64,000 nucleotides of DNA from Marixanthomonas ophiurae. Its GTDB lineage: Bacteria > Bacteroidota > Bacteroidia > Flavobacteriales > Flavobacteriaceae. How positions within the stretch are numbered: the stretch's first letter is position 1; each line of letters opens with the position of its first letter. The position numbers and the translations under genes are program-made. The stretch covers positions 806,001 through 870,000 of the forward strand of contig NZ_QVID01000002.1 of the NCBI RefSeq assembly GCF_003413745.1, read 5' to 3'. This document shows positions 8,644 to 17,840 of the stretch, piece by piece. The notes beneath the pieces were generated by a model, which was given only the letters and a program-made list of their open reading frames with translations, was not told where the DNA came from and did no database searches.

Positions 8644-9066
8644 ATGAAGTATCTACTCTTTTTCATTGCAATTTCCCTAGCGGTTTATAGTTGCGATTCC
8701 ACAAAATCTACTATGAAAGGTGACAATGATACCTCAGTAGTCGAAAATGATACGATACGTATTGCAAACGATAGTTTGGAATATGAAATCCTAATTATAG
8801 AATCTGGTTTTAATTCGTGGTTGGTAACCCAACCACCTCGTCAACATTATGGGTTAAACTACCTTGAAAATAAAAATCAGTTTTTTGTGTCTGAATACAA
8901 TAGCAGGGTTCGTAACCCACAACGCTTTAATTCCAATTTGTATCCTCAGGAAATAAATTATGATTACAATACAGATTACGGGTACGAAGTAAATTACCTA
9001 CTCTATAATTACTTTGTATATTTTCAACAAAAGTACAACCAACATCTACCTGGAGGACGACGATGA
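8644..9066 (+). CDS. Small lipoprotein, DUF6146-like
   Basis: The 140-residue protein has a lipobox-type start (LLFFIAISLAVYSC, Cys17). It then has a charged linker and a conserved-looking Tyr/Asn-rich half with NYDYNTDYGYEVNYLLYNYFVYF. I recall similar flavobacterial lipoproteins as DUF6146, but the assignment is from memory. Its stop codon overlaps the next start (ATGA), so it is translationally coupled to the small membrane protein that follows. An exact -7 element (TATTTTTG) lies at 8620-8627. Confidence 0.75.
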   Translation: MKYLLFFIAISLAVYSCDSTKSTMKGDNDTSVVENDTIRIANDSLEYEILIIESGFNSWLVTQPPRQHYGLNYLENKNQFFVSEYNSRVRNPQRFNSNLYPQEINYDYNTDYGYEVNYLLYNYFVYFQQKYNQHLPGGRR

Positions 9067-9368
9067 AGAAATTAAAAGAACGGTGGAACATCACTTCTAA
9101 TTGGCAACTTACAGTAATTTTTATTGTGTTTGCCATAACCGGAAGCACATCAGCAAAATTTACTGCACCATTAACCGAAGCTATAGGCATTACAGAAGAA
9201 AGTGGTTGGTACATCTATTGGCCGGTTCGTATTTTAATAATTTTTCCTGCCTATCAACTTTTATTAGTTTTTTTTGGTTGGCTCTTTGGTGAGTTCCATT
9301 TTTTTTGGAACTTTGAAAAAAAAATGCTGCGAAGCATGAAACTTGGTTTTTTACTTCCTAATGAATAA
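9063..9368 (+). CDS. Small membrane protein, DUF6787-like
   Basis: The 101-residue protein has two hydrophobic segments, around residues 13-30 (LTVIFIVFAITGSTSA) and 52-70 (PVRILIIFPAYQLLLVFFGW). It ends in a Phe/Trp-rich amphipathic stretch (GEFHFFWNFEKKMLRSM). The pattern recalls flavobacterial DUF6787. Coupled by ATGA overlap to the lipoprotein upstream and by an 8-base overlap to the gene downstream, so the three form one operon. Confidence 0.75.
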   Translation: MKKLKERWNITSNWQLTVIFIVFAITGSTSAKFTAPLTEAIGITEESGWYIYWPVRILIIFPAYQLLLVFFGWLFGEFHFFWNFEKKMLRSMKLGFLLPNE

Positions 9369-9687
9369 CTACAAACACATTTTAAAGCTTCCTTTATCTA
9401 TCCTATTAATAGGGCTTTTGTGGTTTCCTTTAGTTGTTCAGTTTGCGCATATTTTTGAAGAACACGATCACAAACCATGTGAAGAAGTTACTACACACCT
9501 TCACGAAAAAAAGTTAGACTGTAATTTATTCGATTTTCATTTTTCAAACTACAATTACAATGTAGCTACATATCCTGAATTTTACAGTTTAGAAGAACCT
9601 TCAAAACACGAAACACGTTATTTTTCTGTTGAAGTAAATACTTATTCAACAATATATTACGTTCGGGGACCTCCCAACATTTCTTAG
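9361..9687 (+). CDS. Small periplasmic protein beside a metal-type TonB receptor
   Basis: The 108-residue product has one N-terminal hydrophobic segment (LPLSILLIGLLWFPLVVQF), then HIFEEHDHKPCEEVTTHLHEK, a His/Glu/Cys-rich stretch that could bind metal. It ends YYVRGPPNIS. The start at 9361 is chosen over 9343 because it immediately precedes MNNYKHILK and overlaps the previous stop. It lies 41 bases before a TonB receptor that itself has a His/Glu-rich loop. A shared role in transition-metal handling is inferred. Confidence 0.65.
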   Translation: MNNYKHILKLPLSILLIGLLWFPLVVQFAHIFEEHDHKPCEEVTTHLHEKKLDCNLFDFHFSNYNYNVATYPEFYSLEEPSKHETRYFSVEVNTYSTIYYVRGPPNIS

Positions 9688-9728
9688 TTATTAGCACACA
9701 TTTTTTATTCAATTTAAACTAAGAAAGT

Positions 9729-12044
9729 ATGAAATTATACACATGCTTGCTATTGGTATTCATGGGAATTACCACTGCAAGTGCACAAAATATAGTACAA
9801 GGTTCAGTAACTACAAAAGAGACGAACCAACCCCTACCCGCCACTATTTATATTCCACAACTAGAAAAAGGGACAGTAGCCACATTGGACGGTACCTATG
9901 AAATTATGAATGTTCCAACAGGAAATTATACAATCGTCTTTTCATATTTAGGGTATGCGACTGTTTCTAAAAAAATTAAAGTTTCTAAAAACACATCAGC
10001 AACTGAAGATATCCAATTAGCAGAAAGCGCAGTAGAGATGGAAGAAGTCATTATTTCAACCCCTTTTCATAAATTACAGGGTGATAATGTTATGAAAGTA
10101 GAGCGTGTAAGCGTTAACGAACTGCTTTCTAAAGGAAATACTACCCTTGCTGAAGGTATCACAAACATTCCTGGAGTAGAAAGCATAAGCACAGGTACCG
10201 GTATAGGAAAACCCGTAATACGTGGGTTAAGCTCAAATAGGGTGTTAACTTATACACAAGGTGTACGGTTAGAAAACCAACAATTTGGCGATGAACACGG
10301 TTTAGGAATAAACAGTGCGGGTATTGAAAGTGTCGAAGTTATAAAGGGTCCCGCTTCCCTGCTCTATGGAAGTGATGCGCTAGGTGGTGTTTTATATTTA
10401 AATCCAGAACGTTTTGCTGCCAGCGGAGAAATTAAAGGAGACATCCAAAGCACTTATTTTTCAAATACTTTGGGTTCTTCTAGTAATGGAGGGGTTCAGG
10501 TTTCTGGAGAAAAGATTAAATTTTTAGCTCGCGGTGGCTATAGCACCTACAGTGATTATGAAACAGGAAATGGAGAGCGAGTTACAAATACCCGATTTAA
10601 TGAAAAGGATTTTAAAACGGGAGTACAGTTTCAAAATGAAAAAGTAAAATCTACTGTTCGTTATAATTACAATCGATCCAATATTGGAATTCCTGAAACA
10701 ATTGGTGAACAGACTACAGATAAAGAACTACAACTTCCTTATCAAGAAATTGACAATCATATTTTAAGCTGGGACAACACTTTTTTCTTTGATAATTCAA
10801 GTTTAGATGTAAAATTAGGATATCAACATAATGATCGTAGGGAGTTTGAAGATCACCATCATCATGAAGAAGAGCATGAAGGTGATCATGAGGAAGAAGA
10901 ACATGAAAATGAAGATCATGAGGGTGAGGAACATGAGGGTGAGGAACACGAACATTCTGAAAATGAGCCCGCTTTACACATGAAGTTGAATACTATTAAT
11001 TATGATGTAAAGTATAATTTGCCTCAGCTAGGAAATTTTGAGACCATTGCAGGTGTTCAAGGTTTATATCAAACCAATGAAAATTTTGGCGAAGAGTTAT
11101 TAATTCCAGACGCTACAACTTTTGATATTGGCGTATTTGCAACCACTCATTATCATCTTGAAAAAATAGATCTGCAAGCTGGTTTACGTTATGATAGACG
11201 AACCATTGAAAGTGATGCTGCAGGGACGCCATCAGAAGAAGGGTATTTCGCGGCACTAGATCGAGATTTTAATAGTTTTAATGCTGCCATTGGTGCTAAA
11301 GTAGATATCGCCAATAACCTAATAACGCGGCTTAATTTAGCAAGTGGGTTTAGAGCGCCTAATTTAGCTGAATTAACATCAAACGGTTCTCATAATGGAG
11401 CTAACCGATATGAAATAGGTAACCCAAATCTTACTAATGAGCAAAATTTGCAAGTTGATGTTTCTTTAGAATTTGCCAATGAACATTTTGAGGTATTTGC
11501 CAATGGATTTTATAACACGGTCAATGATTATATATTCATTAGTCCAACAGATCAAATGATTGATGGTGATATAGTATACTCCTACGAACAGTCTGATGCT
11601 AAGCTATATGGTGGTGAGTTTGGTCTGCATATTCACCCACACCCTTTAGATTGGCTTCATATTGAGAGTACTTTTGAAACCGTTACGGGAAAACTGAATT
11701 CTGATGAGTATCTACCTTTAATTCCGGCAAATACACTTAGAAATACATTACGTGTTGAATTTAATGAATCGAGAATTTTTAGTAAACCTACTGCTTTTGT
11801 ACGGCTTCAAAATACATTTGATCAAAATAATTCAAGTACTTTTGAAACCGATACAGATGGCTACAACCTAGTTAGCTTAGGTGCTTCCAATGTTTTTAAG
11901 CTTAAAATGGTTGACTTAAAATTGCAACTTTCAGTCACTAACTTGCTGAATGAAGAATACACTTCTCACCTATCAAGATTAAAGCCAGATGGTATCTTCA
12001 ACATAGGAAGAAGTATTAATGGAACTGTAAAAATTAGTTTATAA
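9729..12044 (+). CDS. TonB-dependent outer-membrane receptor with His/Glu-rich loop (probable metal uptake)
   Basis: The 771-residue protein has a signal peptide (to about residue 20), an N-terminal CarboxypepD_reg-like beta domain (VQGSVTTKETNQPLPATIYIP), then a plug (GNTTLAEGITNIPGVESIS...GPASLLYGSDALGG) and a beta barrel. The barrel contains an extended loop at about 378-418 rich in His, Glu and Asp (DHHHHEEEHEGDHEEEEHE and onwards). Such loops occur in zinc receptors of the ZnuD type, so uptake of zinc or another divalent metal is inferred. There is no substrate lipoprotein of the SusD type next to it, which argues against glycan uptake. A terminator follows. Confidence 0.9.
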   Translation: MKLYTCLLLVFMGITTASAQNIVQGSVTTKETNQPLPATIYIPQLEKGTVATLDGTYEIMNVPTGNYTIVFSYLGYATVSKKIKVSKNTSATEDIQLAESAVEMEEVIISTPFHKLQGDNVMKVERVSVNELLSKGNTTLAEGITNIPGVESISTGTGIGKPVIRGLSSNRVLTYTQGVRLENQQFGDEHGLGINSAGIESVEVIKGPASLLYGSDALGGVLYLNPERFAASGEIKGDIQSTYFSNTLGSSSNGGVQVSGEKIKFLARGGYSTYSDYETGNGERVTNTRFNEKDFKTGVQFQNEKVKSTVRYNYNRSNIGIPETIGEQTTDKELQLPYQEIDNHILSWDNTFFFDNSSLDVKLGYQHNDRREFEDHHHHEEEHEGDHEEEEHENEDHEGEEHEGEEHEHSENEPALHMKLNTINYDVKYNLPQLGNFETIAGVQGLYQTNENFGEELLIPDATTFDIGVFATTHYHLEKIDLQAGLRYDRRTIESDAAGTPSEEGYFAALDRDFNSFNAAIGAKVDIANNLITRLNLASGFRAPNLAELTSNGSHNGANRYEIGNPNLTNEQNLQVDVSLEFANEHFEVFANGFYNTVNDYIFISPTDQMIDGDIVYSYEQSDAKLYGGEFGLHIHPHPLDWLHIESTFETVTGKLNSDEYLPLIPANTLRNTLRVEFNESRIFSKPTAFVRLQNTFDQNNSSTFETDTDGYNLVSLGASNVFKLKMVDLKLQLSVTNLLNEEYTSHLSRLKPDGIFNIGRSINGTVKISL

Positions 12045-12050
12045 TATGAA

Positions 12051-12083
12051 AAAGCCTCGCAAATATAACTTGCGAGGCTTTTT
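12051..12083 (+). terminator. Intrinsic terminator after the TonB receptor
   Basis: AAGCCTCGCAA / TTGCGAGGCTT stem with a 7-base loop and following T-run. Confidence 0.9.
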
Positions 12084-12096
12084 AATTATTTTAAAA

Positions 12097-12148
12097 TTTA
12101 CTTTTATTCGTTTACTTTTATTCGTTTACTTTTATTCGTTTACTTTTA
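12097..12148. repeat. Tandem repeat of a 14-bp unit, three copies
   Basis: CTTTTATTCGTTTA occurs at 12101-12114, 12115-12128 and 12129-12142, followed by a partial copy. The last copy contains the end of the minus-strand gene at 12132, including its stop codon. The unit is not a multiple of three, so gain or loss of copies alters only sequence downstream of that stop. Confidence 0.9.
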
Positions 12149-12440
12149 CTTCAATAGTTTGAGGCACAGAATCTTTTTTTCCTTGCCAAACATAGGTGTA
12201 TAGCCACATTAACGTGAATGTTGGTATAAAGTCTGTAATTGGGAGTACTTCTTCTATAAATACTATTATGGAAGCTATTTTTCCTTGCTCGCCTTCATAC
12301 ATATCGCTCATTTTCTTAGCAGCATATGGAGCCCAGATTATATCTAAAAAAGGCCCAATTATTGGTATAAACATCGTTACCATACCTACAGCATCGTAAA
12401 ATAGTCCTTTTTTTAATATCGTATATTTTGAATGTTTCAT
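12132..12440 (-). CDS. Small membrane protein of unknown function
   Basis: 102 residues from the ATG at 12440; a GTG at 12452 would add four. Two hydrophobic helices are visible (GMVTMFIPIIGPFLDIIWAP and a second around VLPITDFIPTFTLMWLYTYV). The loop between them, AKKMSDMYEGEQGKIASI, is amphipathic. The tail is polar. The family is not recognised. It lies downstream of folE-msrA on the opposite side of a 50-base gap but is transcribed alone. Confidence 0.65.
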   Translation of the reverse strand: MKHSKYTILKKGLFYDAVGMVTMFIPIIGPFLDIIWAPYAAKKMSDMYEGEQGKIASIIVFIEEVLPITDFIPTFTLMWLYTYVWQGKKDSVPQTIEVKVNE

Positions 12441-12489
12441 AGTGGTTTTCACTTATTTATTAATTATAACGCAAAAAACCTGCCAAAAA

Positions 12490-13089
12490 TTATGATAAGT
12501 CGTTGCTAATCAGTTTAAGAAACTCATCACGAGTTTCAATTTTTTCAAATTGTCCACGAAAACCTGAAGTGGTAGTTACACTATTCTGCTTTTGCACGCC
12601 TCGCATCATCATACACAAATGGGCAGCTTCAATTACGACTGCTACTCCCTGTGGTTTTAGCGTATCATTAATACATTCCAAAATATCGTGCGTTAAACGT
12701 TCTTGCACTTGCAATCTTCTGGCAAAAACATCTACTATCCTCGGAATTTTACTTAGTCCAACAATATGACCATTAGGAATATAAGCGATATGCGCTTTAC
12801 CAAAAAAAGGGAGCATATGGTGCTCACACAACGAATACAGCTCAATATCTTTAATTATAACCATGTCATGATAATCTTCGGCAAACATGGCAGATTTTAA
12901 TATTTCCGCAGGATCTTGACAGTTACCAGAAGTTAAAAATTGCATCGCTTTTGCAGCCCGCTCAGGGGTTTTTACAATTCCTTCTCGATTTACATCTTCT
13001 CCTAAGCTTGATAATATATCAGAAAAATTAGTTTTTAAATCGTCTGTGACAGACTCATTATACTCTTCAAAATATTTGTATGATGCCAT
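12490..13089 (-). CDS. folE: GTP cyclohydrolase I
   Basis: Converts GTP to dihydroneopterin triphosphate, the entry to folate and pterin synthesis. The 199 residues contain the zinc-site motif [19 protein letters not shown] and the second ligand block [16 protein letters not shown]. The active-site region [21 protein letters not shown] is also intact. The stop codon of msrA overlaps its start by one base (TAATG), so the two genes are translationally coupled. Confidence 0.96.
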   Translation of the reverse strand: MASYKYFEEYNESVTDDLKTNFSDILSSLGEDVNREGIVKTPERAAKAMQFLTSGNCQDPAEILKSAMFAEDYHDMVIIKDIELYSLCEHHMLPFFGKAHIAYIPNGHIVGLSKIPRIVDVFARRLQVQERLTHDILECINDTLKPQGVAVVIEAAHLCMMMRGVQKQNSVTTTSGFRGQFEKIETRDEFLKLISNDLS

Positions 13090-13634
13090 TAAGTGGTTTT
13101 TAGTTTATCGGAATAGTATTTATTTATTTTATCAATTTTCGGATTGATAATATATTGACAATACGGTTGTTGCTTATTTTGATTATAATAATCGTGATGA
13201 TCTATTTCAGCTTTATAAAAAGCATCCAGTGGTTTCACTTCGGTTACAATGGGATTTTCAAACACGTTTTTATCGGTTAGCAAGGTAACAAAATCTTCTG
13301 TTTTTTGTTGCTGCTCTTCCGTCGTATAGAATATAGCACTTCGGTATTGGGTACCTACATCATTCGCTTGTTTATTTAAGGTTGTAGGATCATGTGTTGC
13401 GAAGAAAATTTCTAGTAAGGTTTCCAGTTTTACTTCGGCAGCATCAAAAGTTACTTCTACAGCTTCGGCATGACCGGTTCTACCTGAAACAACTTCCCGG
13501 TATGCCGGGTTTTTAATAGTTCCACCAGCAAATCCAGGAATTACAGACTCTACACCTTCAATACGCTGAAAAACAGCTTCGGTACACCAAAAGCAACCTC
13601 CGGCAAATACTATTTGTTTATTGTCTTTTTCCAT
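13089..13634 (-). CDS. msrA: Peptide methionine-S-sulfoxide reductase
   Basis: Repairs the S epimer of oxidised methionine. The catalytic motif [13 protein letters not shown] is near the N-terminus (Cys14 catalytic). [17 protein letters not shown] and [19 protein letters not shown] are family-conserved substrate-site blocks. At 181 residues, with no signal peptide, it is a cytoplasmic single-domain form. It is the first gene of an operon with folE. Confidence 0.96.
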   Translation of the reverse strand: MEKDNKQIVFAGGCFWCTEAVFQRIEGVESVIPGFAGGTIKNPAYREVVSGRTGHAEAVEVTFDAAEVKLETLLEIFFATHDPTTLNKQANDVGTQYRSAIFYTTEEQQQKTEDFVTLLTDKNVFENPIVTEVKPLDAFYKAEIDHHDYYNQNKQQPYCQYIINPKIDKINKYYSDKLKTT

Positions 13635-13792
13635 ATTATTTTTTTCTTTTTATAAAATTACAAAGTGTATTGCTTGCATATTTCCGTTTAACAAATAATT
13701 AGTTTCTCTTTTAAAAAGAAATCACCTTTCTTAAAAAGATTTATTGCGATTCTCTCTTCAAAACAGTACTTTCACGTTCTTATTAAATAGTC

Positions 13793-14452
13793 ATGATTTT
13801 AGCTAAAAACTTACATAAGTACTACGATGATTTACACGTATTAAAAGGAGTTGATCTTCATATAAAAAAGGGGGAAATTGTATCCATTGTTGGTGCTTCC
13901 GGAGCAGGAAAAACCACACTACTGCAGATTTTAGGTACGCTTGACAATTCAGAAAAGCACGAAGGGAAATTACAAATAAACGGGATTGACGTTAAAACAC
14001 TAAAGCGAAAAGAGTTGGCAAAATTCCGTAATGAAAATTTGGGCTTTATTTTTCAGTTTCATCAATTATTACCTGAATTTACAGCGTTGGAAAATGTTTG
14101 CATTCCAGCATTCATAAAAAAAACACCAAAAGAAAAAGCTGAAAAAAGAGCGAAAGAATTACTTTCTTTTTTAGGGTTATCACACCGTGAAGACCATAAA
14201 CCCAACGAACTTTCGGGTGGAGAGCAACAACGCGTAGCTGTAGCTAGAGCCTTAATTAACAATCCTGCCATTATTCTTGCAGATGAGCCCAGTGGAAACT
14301 TAGATACCGAAAGTGCTGAAAACTTACATAACCTGTTTTTTAAGCTTCGGGACGAGTTTGGGCAAACCTTTGTCATTGTAACTCATAATGAAGAATTGGC
14401 CGAAATGGCAGACCGTATGCTCGAAATGCAAGACGGTAAAATTTTACGATAG
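13793..14452 (+). CDS. lolD: LolD-type ABC transporter ATP-binding protein
   Basis: ATPase subunit probably powering LolCE-type lipoprotein release from the inner membrane. The 219 residues contain Walker A (GASGAGKTT), a Q-loop ([18 protein letters not shown]), the signature ([15 protein letters not shown]) and Walker B ([13 protein letters not shown]). LolD, FtsE and MacB ATPases are close relatives. The [16 protein letters not shown] block and absence of an adjacent permease favour LolD. It lies 3 bases before the TIGR02757 gene. Confidence 0.88.
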   Translation: MILAKNLHKYYDDLHVLKGVDLHIKKGEIVSIVGASGAGKTTLLQILGTLDNSEKHEGKLQINGIDVKTLKRKELAKFRNENLGFIFQFHQLLPEFTALENVCIPAFIKKTPKEKAEKRAKELLSFLGLSHREDHKPNELSGGEQQRVAVARALINNPAIILADEPSGNLDTESAENLHNLFFKLRDEFGQTFVIVTHNEELAEMADRMLEMQDGKILR

Positions 14453-14455
14453 TAT

Positions 14456-15223
14456 ATGCGAAAAGCAGAGTTAAAACGGTTTTTGGACGAAAAAGCTGCT
14501 TACTATAATCAACCGCTTTTTATTAAAAGTGACCCGATACAAATACCCCATCAGTTTTCTAAAAAAGAAGATATTGAAATAGCCGGCTTCTTAGTCGCAA
14601 CCATTGCGTGGGGTAACCGTAAAAGTATCATCAACAATGGTAAAAAGTTAATGCAGTTAATGGGTAATTCTCCGCACGATTATGTTTTAAATTTTTCAGA
14701 AGAGAAACACAGCGAATACCTATCGGGCTTTGTACACCGTACCTTTAATAGTGATGACCTGGTTTATTTTATAAAAGCACTGCAGCATATATATAAAGAA
14801 CAGAATGGATTGGAAGCCGTTTTTTCAACCTATTCTGAAGAAGATACACTCCAGCCCGCGATTCATCACTTTAAAAAAGTGTTTTTTAACCTTCCACATT
14901 TAAAACGTACAGAAAAACATGTGAGCGATCCCTTGAAAAATTCTGCAGCTAAAAGAATTAATATGTTTTTACGGTGGATGGTACGTAACGACAGTATGGG
15001 AGTAGATTTTGGTATTTGGAAAAGCCTTTCCCCTTCTCAACTTTCTTGTCCTTTAGATGTTCATAGTGGTAGAGTTGCCCGAAGCCTTTCTTTGTTAAAA
15101 CGAAAACAGAATGATGCAAAAGCATTGAAGGAACTAGACATAGCACTTCGTAAATTAGACCCCGAAGACCCTGTTAAATATGATTTTTCTTTATTTGGTT
15201 TAGGCGTTTTTGAAGCATTTTAA
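14456..15223 (+). CDS. TIGR02757 family protein
   Basis: The 255-residue protein belongs to a conserved family (TIGR02757, formerly DUF2400) of unknown activity. Recognisable blocks are AGFLVATIAWGNRKSIINNG, KRINMFLRWMVRNDSMGVD and LSCPLDVHSGRVARSL. A DNA-repair glycosylase-like fold has been suggested for this family, but I cannot verify that from sequence. It is in an operon with the lolD-like ATPase, 3 bases downstream. Confidence 0.85.
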   Translation: MRKAELKRFLDEKAAYYNQPLFIKSDPIQIPHQFSKKEDIEIAGFLVATIAWGNRKSIINNGKKLMQLMGNSPHDYVLNFSEEKHSEYLSGFVHRTFNSDDLVYFIKALQHIYKEQNGLEAVFSTYSEEDTLQPAIHHFKKVFFNLPHLKRTEKHVSDPLKNSAAKRINMFLRWMVRNDSMGVDFGIWKSLSPSQLSCPLDVHSGRVARSLSLLKRKQNDAKALKELDIALRKLDPEDPVKYDFSLFGLGVFEAF

Positions 15224-15320
15224 ATTAAAGCATTCTTTCAATATTCCCATAGGAAACTTAACAAAAATTTAGTAGTTTTACATAATAATACAATCTAACA
15301 AATAAACTGGGTTTTACCCA

Positions 15321-15338
15321 TAGGAGGAAATAAATTTG
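15321..15338 (+). promoter_or_regulatory. Strong Shine-Dalgarno site before a TTG start
   Basis: TAGGAGG at 15321-15327 stands 8 bases before TTG at 15336. Shine-Dalgarno sites are generally rare in Bacteroidota. Here the site decides the non-ATG start of the kinase, since no in-frame ATG occurs before the GAF domain. Confidence 0.7.
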
Positions 15339-16538
15339 ATAACACCAGCCATTCCAGCTAACGAGCAGGAACGACTAGCCGCATTGAGGTCTTACCAGAT
15401 GCTGGATACGCTTCCGGAAAAAGATTTTGACACAATTACTACCTTAACGGCGAGTATTTGCGATGTACCTATATCTTTTATTACTTTAATGGATGCAGAT
15501 CGTAATTACTTAAAATCTCAACATGGGATTGATTTGCAGGAGTCCCCTCGAGATACTTCATTTTGCGGACATGCCATTGTAGATAATGCCGAAGTTTTTT
15601 TAGTAAAAGATGCCCTTAAGGATATACGTTTTAAGGACAACCCTGTTGTAACTGAGCAAAATATTCGTTTTTATGCAGGAGTTACTCTTTACAATCCAGA
15701 TGGATATGCCTTGGGAACACTTTGTATATTAGACAATAAGCCAAGAGAACTTACCGACAAACAGATAAATGCATTAAAAGCATTAGCATCCCAAGTCGTT
15801 AATTTATTAGAAGAGCGAAAAAAAAATATCGCCTTAAAAAAACTTCAAAAAGAACTTAAAGAAAACAATGAGCAACTAAAAAACTTCGCTGGTATTATAT
15901 CGCACGATATGAAAATGCCATTGGCCAATATGATTGTTACTTCAGATATTTTAAAAAAGAAATATGGTGAAAGCATGGATGATCAGGGCATTGAGTATCT
16001 TGATTATTTAAAACAATCTTCATTTACTTTAAGCGAATATATAACTGGGTTGTTAGAACATTATGAAAGTGATAAAACTTCACAAAAATCGTTTGAAGAG
16101 TTTGATACGCTTCATTTGTTTGAAGAAATTGTAGAGTTGTTAAATATTAATGTAGACTGTGAAATAAACTTGCCAGATGAAAACCTCGAAGTTTCTTGTA
16201 ATCGTGCTGCATTAGAGCAAATTTTAATCAATCTCATTGGGAATTCCTTAAAGTATAACGATAAAGACAAAATTGTTATAAATATAGACTCTGAAAAGAA
16301 AAATGGGATGCTCTATATCAAAGTTTCAGATAATGGAATAGGAATACCAAAGGAAAAACTAAAAAATATTTTCGACTTGTTTACTACCTTGGGTAATTTA
16401 GACCGAAATGGTAAAAAAGGAAATGGCATTGGACTATCTACTGTTAAAAAATTAATAAATAATCTTGGCGGTGATATATCTGTTACTTCAGAATTAGGAA
16501 AAGGCACGACTTTTGACTTCTCTATAGAGTGTAAATAA
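15336..16538 (+). CDS. GAF-domain sensor histidine kinase (first of a tandem pair)
   Basis: The 400-residue cytoplasmic kinase has a GAF domain at about 20-165 (YQMLDTLPEKDFDTIT...SFCGHAIV...YNPDGYALGTLCILD). A helical linker is followed by a HisKA region with phospho-acceptor ISHDMKMPL near 190. An ATPase domain follows with N box (LINLIGNSLKYND), G1 (VSDNGIGIP) and G2 (GKKGNGIGLSTVKKL). There is no transmembrane segment, so the signal is intracellular. A close paralogue follows 58 bases downstream. No response regulator lies nearby. Confidence 0.9.
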   Translation: MITPAIPANEQERLAALRSYQMLDTLPEKDFDTITTLTASICDVPISFITLMDADRNYLKSQHGIDLQESPRDTSFCGHAIVDNAEVFLVKDALKDIRFKDNPVVTEQNIRFYAGVTLYNPDGYALGTLCILDNKPRELTDKQINALKALASQVVNLLEERKKNIALKKLQKELKENNEQLKNFAGIISHDMKMPLANMIVTSDILKKKYGESMDDQGIEYLDYLKQSSFTLSEYITGLLEHYESDKTSQKSFEEFDTLHLFEEIVELLNINVDCEINLPDENLEVSCNRAALEQILINLIGNSLKYNDKDKIVINIDSEKKNGMLYIKVSDNGIGIPKEKLKNIFDLFTTLGNLDRNGKKGNGIGLSTVKKLINNLGGDISVTSELGKGTTFDFSIECK

Positions 16539-16596
16539 AAGGTTTTTTATTCTAAATAAAACCCTAAGTACAGTTACCTCGTAGATAAAATAACTT

Positions 16597-17793
16597 ATGG
16601 AATTTCCTCAACCTCAAAATAATGAAAAAGAGCGCTTAGAAGCACTTAAAGAATATAAACTGCTTAGTACACCGACGACTCCAGATTTTCATAACATCAC
16701 AAATCTTGCAGCCAATGTATGTAACATGCCTATCGCATTTGTTTCTTTAATATACAAAACCAACAATCATTTACTCTCTTGTTACGGCATCTCCTTAGAT
16801 AAAACACCAAGAAATATTTCATTTTGTACCCGAGCCATTCAAAGTTTTGATAGAATTTATATGGTAAACGATATTCACAAAAATGAATTTTTTAAAAACA
16901 GCTCTATTGTGAAAGAATACAAAGTTCGGTTTTATGCAGGTGTACCACTTATTAACCCTGAAGGCCATGCACTAGGCACCTTGTGTGTCTATGATCATAT
17001 TCCTAGGAAACTTACTAATGTACAATGCGATACACTTGTTTCTTTAGCAGAGCAAATAGTGAGCTTATTAGAACTTAGGAAGAAAAATCATTTATTGCAG
17101 GATGCTGAGAATGAACTTTTAAAACGGAATAAACAACTTGAAAATTTTGCCCAAGTAGTTTCACACGATTTAAAGTCGCCTTTAGCAAATATAACCTCTT
17201 TAACAAGATTATTACGAGAGGAAAATATTGGTAATCTAAGTAAAGACTCCATAATGTACCTTGATTACATTGAAGAATCTTCATATACGTTAAAGGGATA
17301 TATAGACGGAACGTTGGGATATTACAAAGCGAATAAATTATTAGAGGGACAAAAAACTGATATTCAGCTACAGCCTTTTTTTGAAAAAATAAAAGAAATG
17401 CTCATTATTCAACACGCTGTTTTTAAGTATCCAACAGAAGGCATTGTAAAAAACATCAACGAGGCTGCACTTACCCAGATTGTACTTAATTTAGTGGATA
17501 ATGCCTTAAAGTACAACACTTCCGACACTACAAGAATAAAAATTCAGTATGAAAGTTTAGAAAACTTCCATCAATTTACCATACAAGACAACGGAATAGG
17601 AATCGATAAAACCATTCAAGGTGACGTTTTCGAACTTTTTAAAACCACAGGAGCTAAAGATCGAGAGGGAAAACAAGGAACCGGTATTGGTTTGGCAACT
17701 GTTAAAAACTTAGTAAATAAAATGGGTGGAAGTATTTCTCTTGAGTCAGATATCGGACAAGGAAGTACCTTTATCTTTACCCTAAAGAAATAG
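16597..17793 (+). CDS. GAF-domain sensor histidine kinase (second of a tandem pair)
   Basis: 398 residues, with the same architecture as the upstream kinase. The GAF domain (about 20-165) contains SFCTRAI where the paralogue has SFCGHAI. The HisKA motif is VVSHDLKSPLANI, followed by N box (VLNLVDNALKYNT), G1 (IQDNGIGID) and G2 (GKQGTGIGLATVKNL). Both begin NE..ERL.AL..Y..L.T, so the pair arose by tandem duplication and diverged mostly in the GAF pocket. Neither has a receiver domain, so the output partner must be elsewhere. Confidence 0.9.
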   Translation: MEFPQPQNNEKERLEALKEYKLLSTPTTPDFHNITNLAANVCNMPIAFVSLIYKTNNHLLSCYGISLDKTPRNISFCTRAIQSFDRIYMVNDIHKNEFFKNSSIVKEYKVRFYAGVPLINPEGHALGTLCVYDHIPRKLTNVQCDTLVSLAEQIVSLLELRKKNHLLQDAENELLKRNKQLENFAQVVSHDLKSPLANITSLTRLLREENIGNLSKDSIMYLDYIEESSYTLKGYIDGTLGYYKANKLLEGQKTDIQLQPFFEKIKEMLIIQHAVFKYPTEGIVKNINEAALTQIVLNLVDNALKYNTSDTTRIKIQYESLENFHQFTIQDNGIGIDKTIQGDVFELFKTTGAKDREGKQGTGIGLATVKNLVNKMGGSISLESDIGQGSTFIFTLKK

Positions 17794-17815
17794 CGATTAT
17801 TCAGTAAGCATTTTA

Positions 17816-17823
17816 TATATTTG
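17816..17823 (+). promoter_or_regulatory. -7 element for the BatA-like gene
   Basis: TATATTTG, an exact TAnnTTTG match 17 bases before the ATG at 17841. The leader would be about ten bases. Confidence 0.5.
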
Positions 17824-17840
17824 AGCAATTAATTAAAAGA

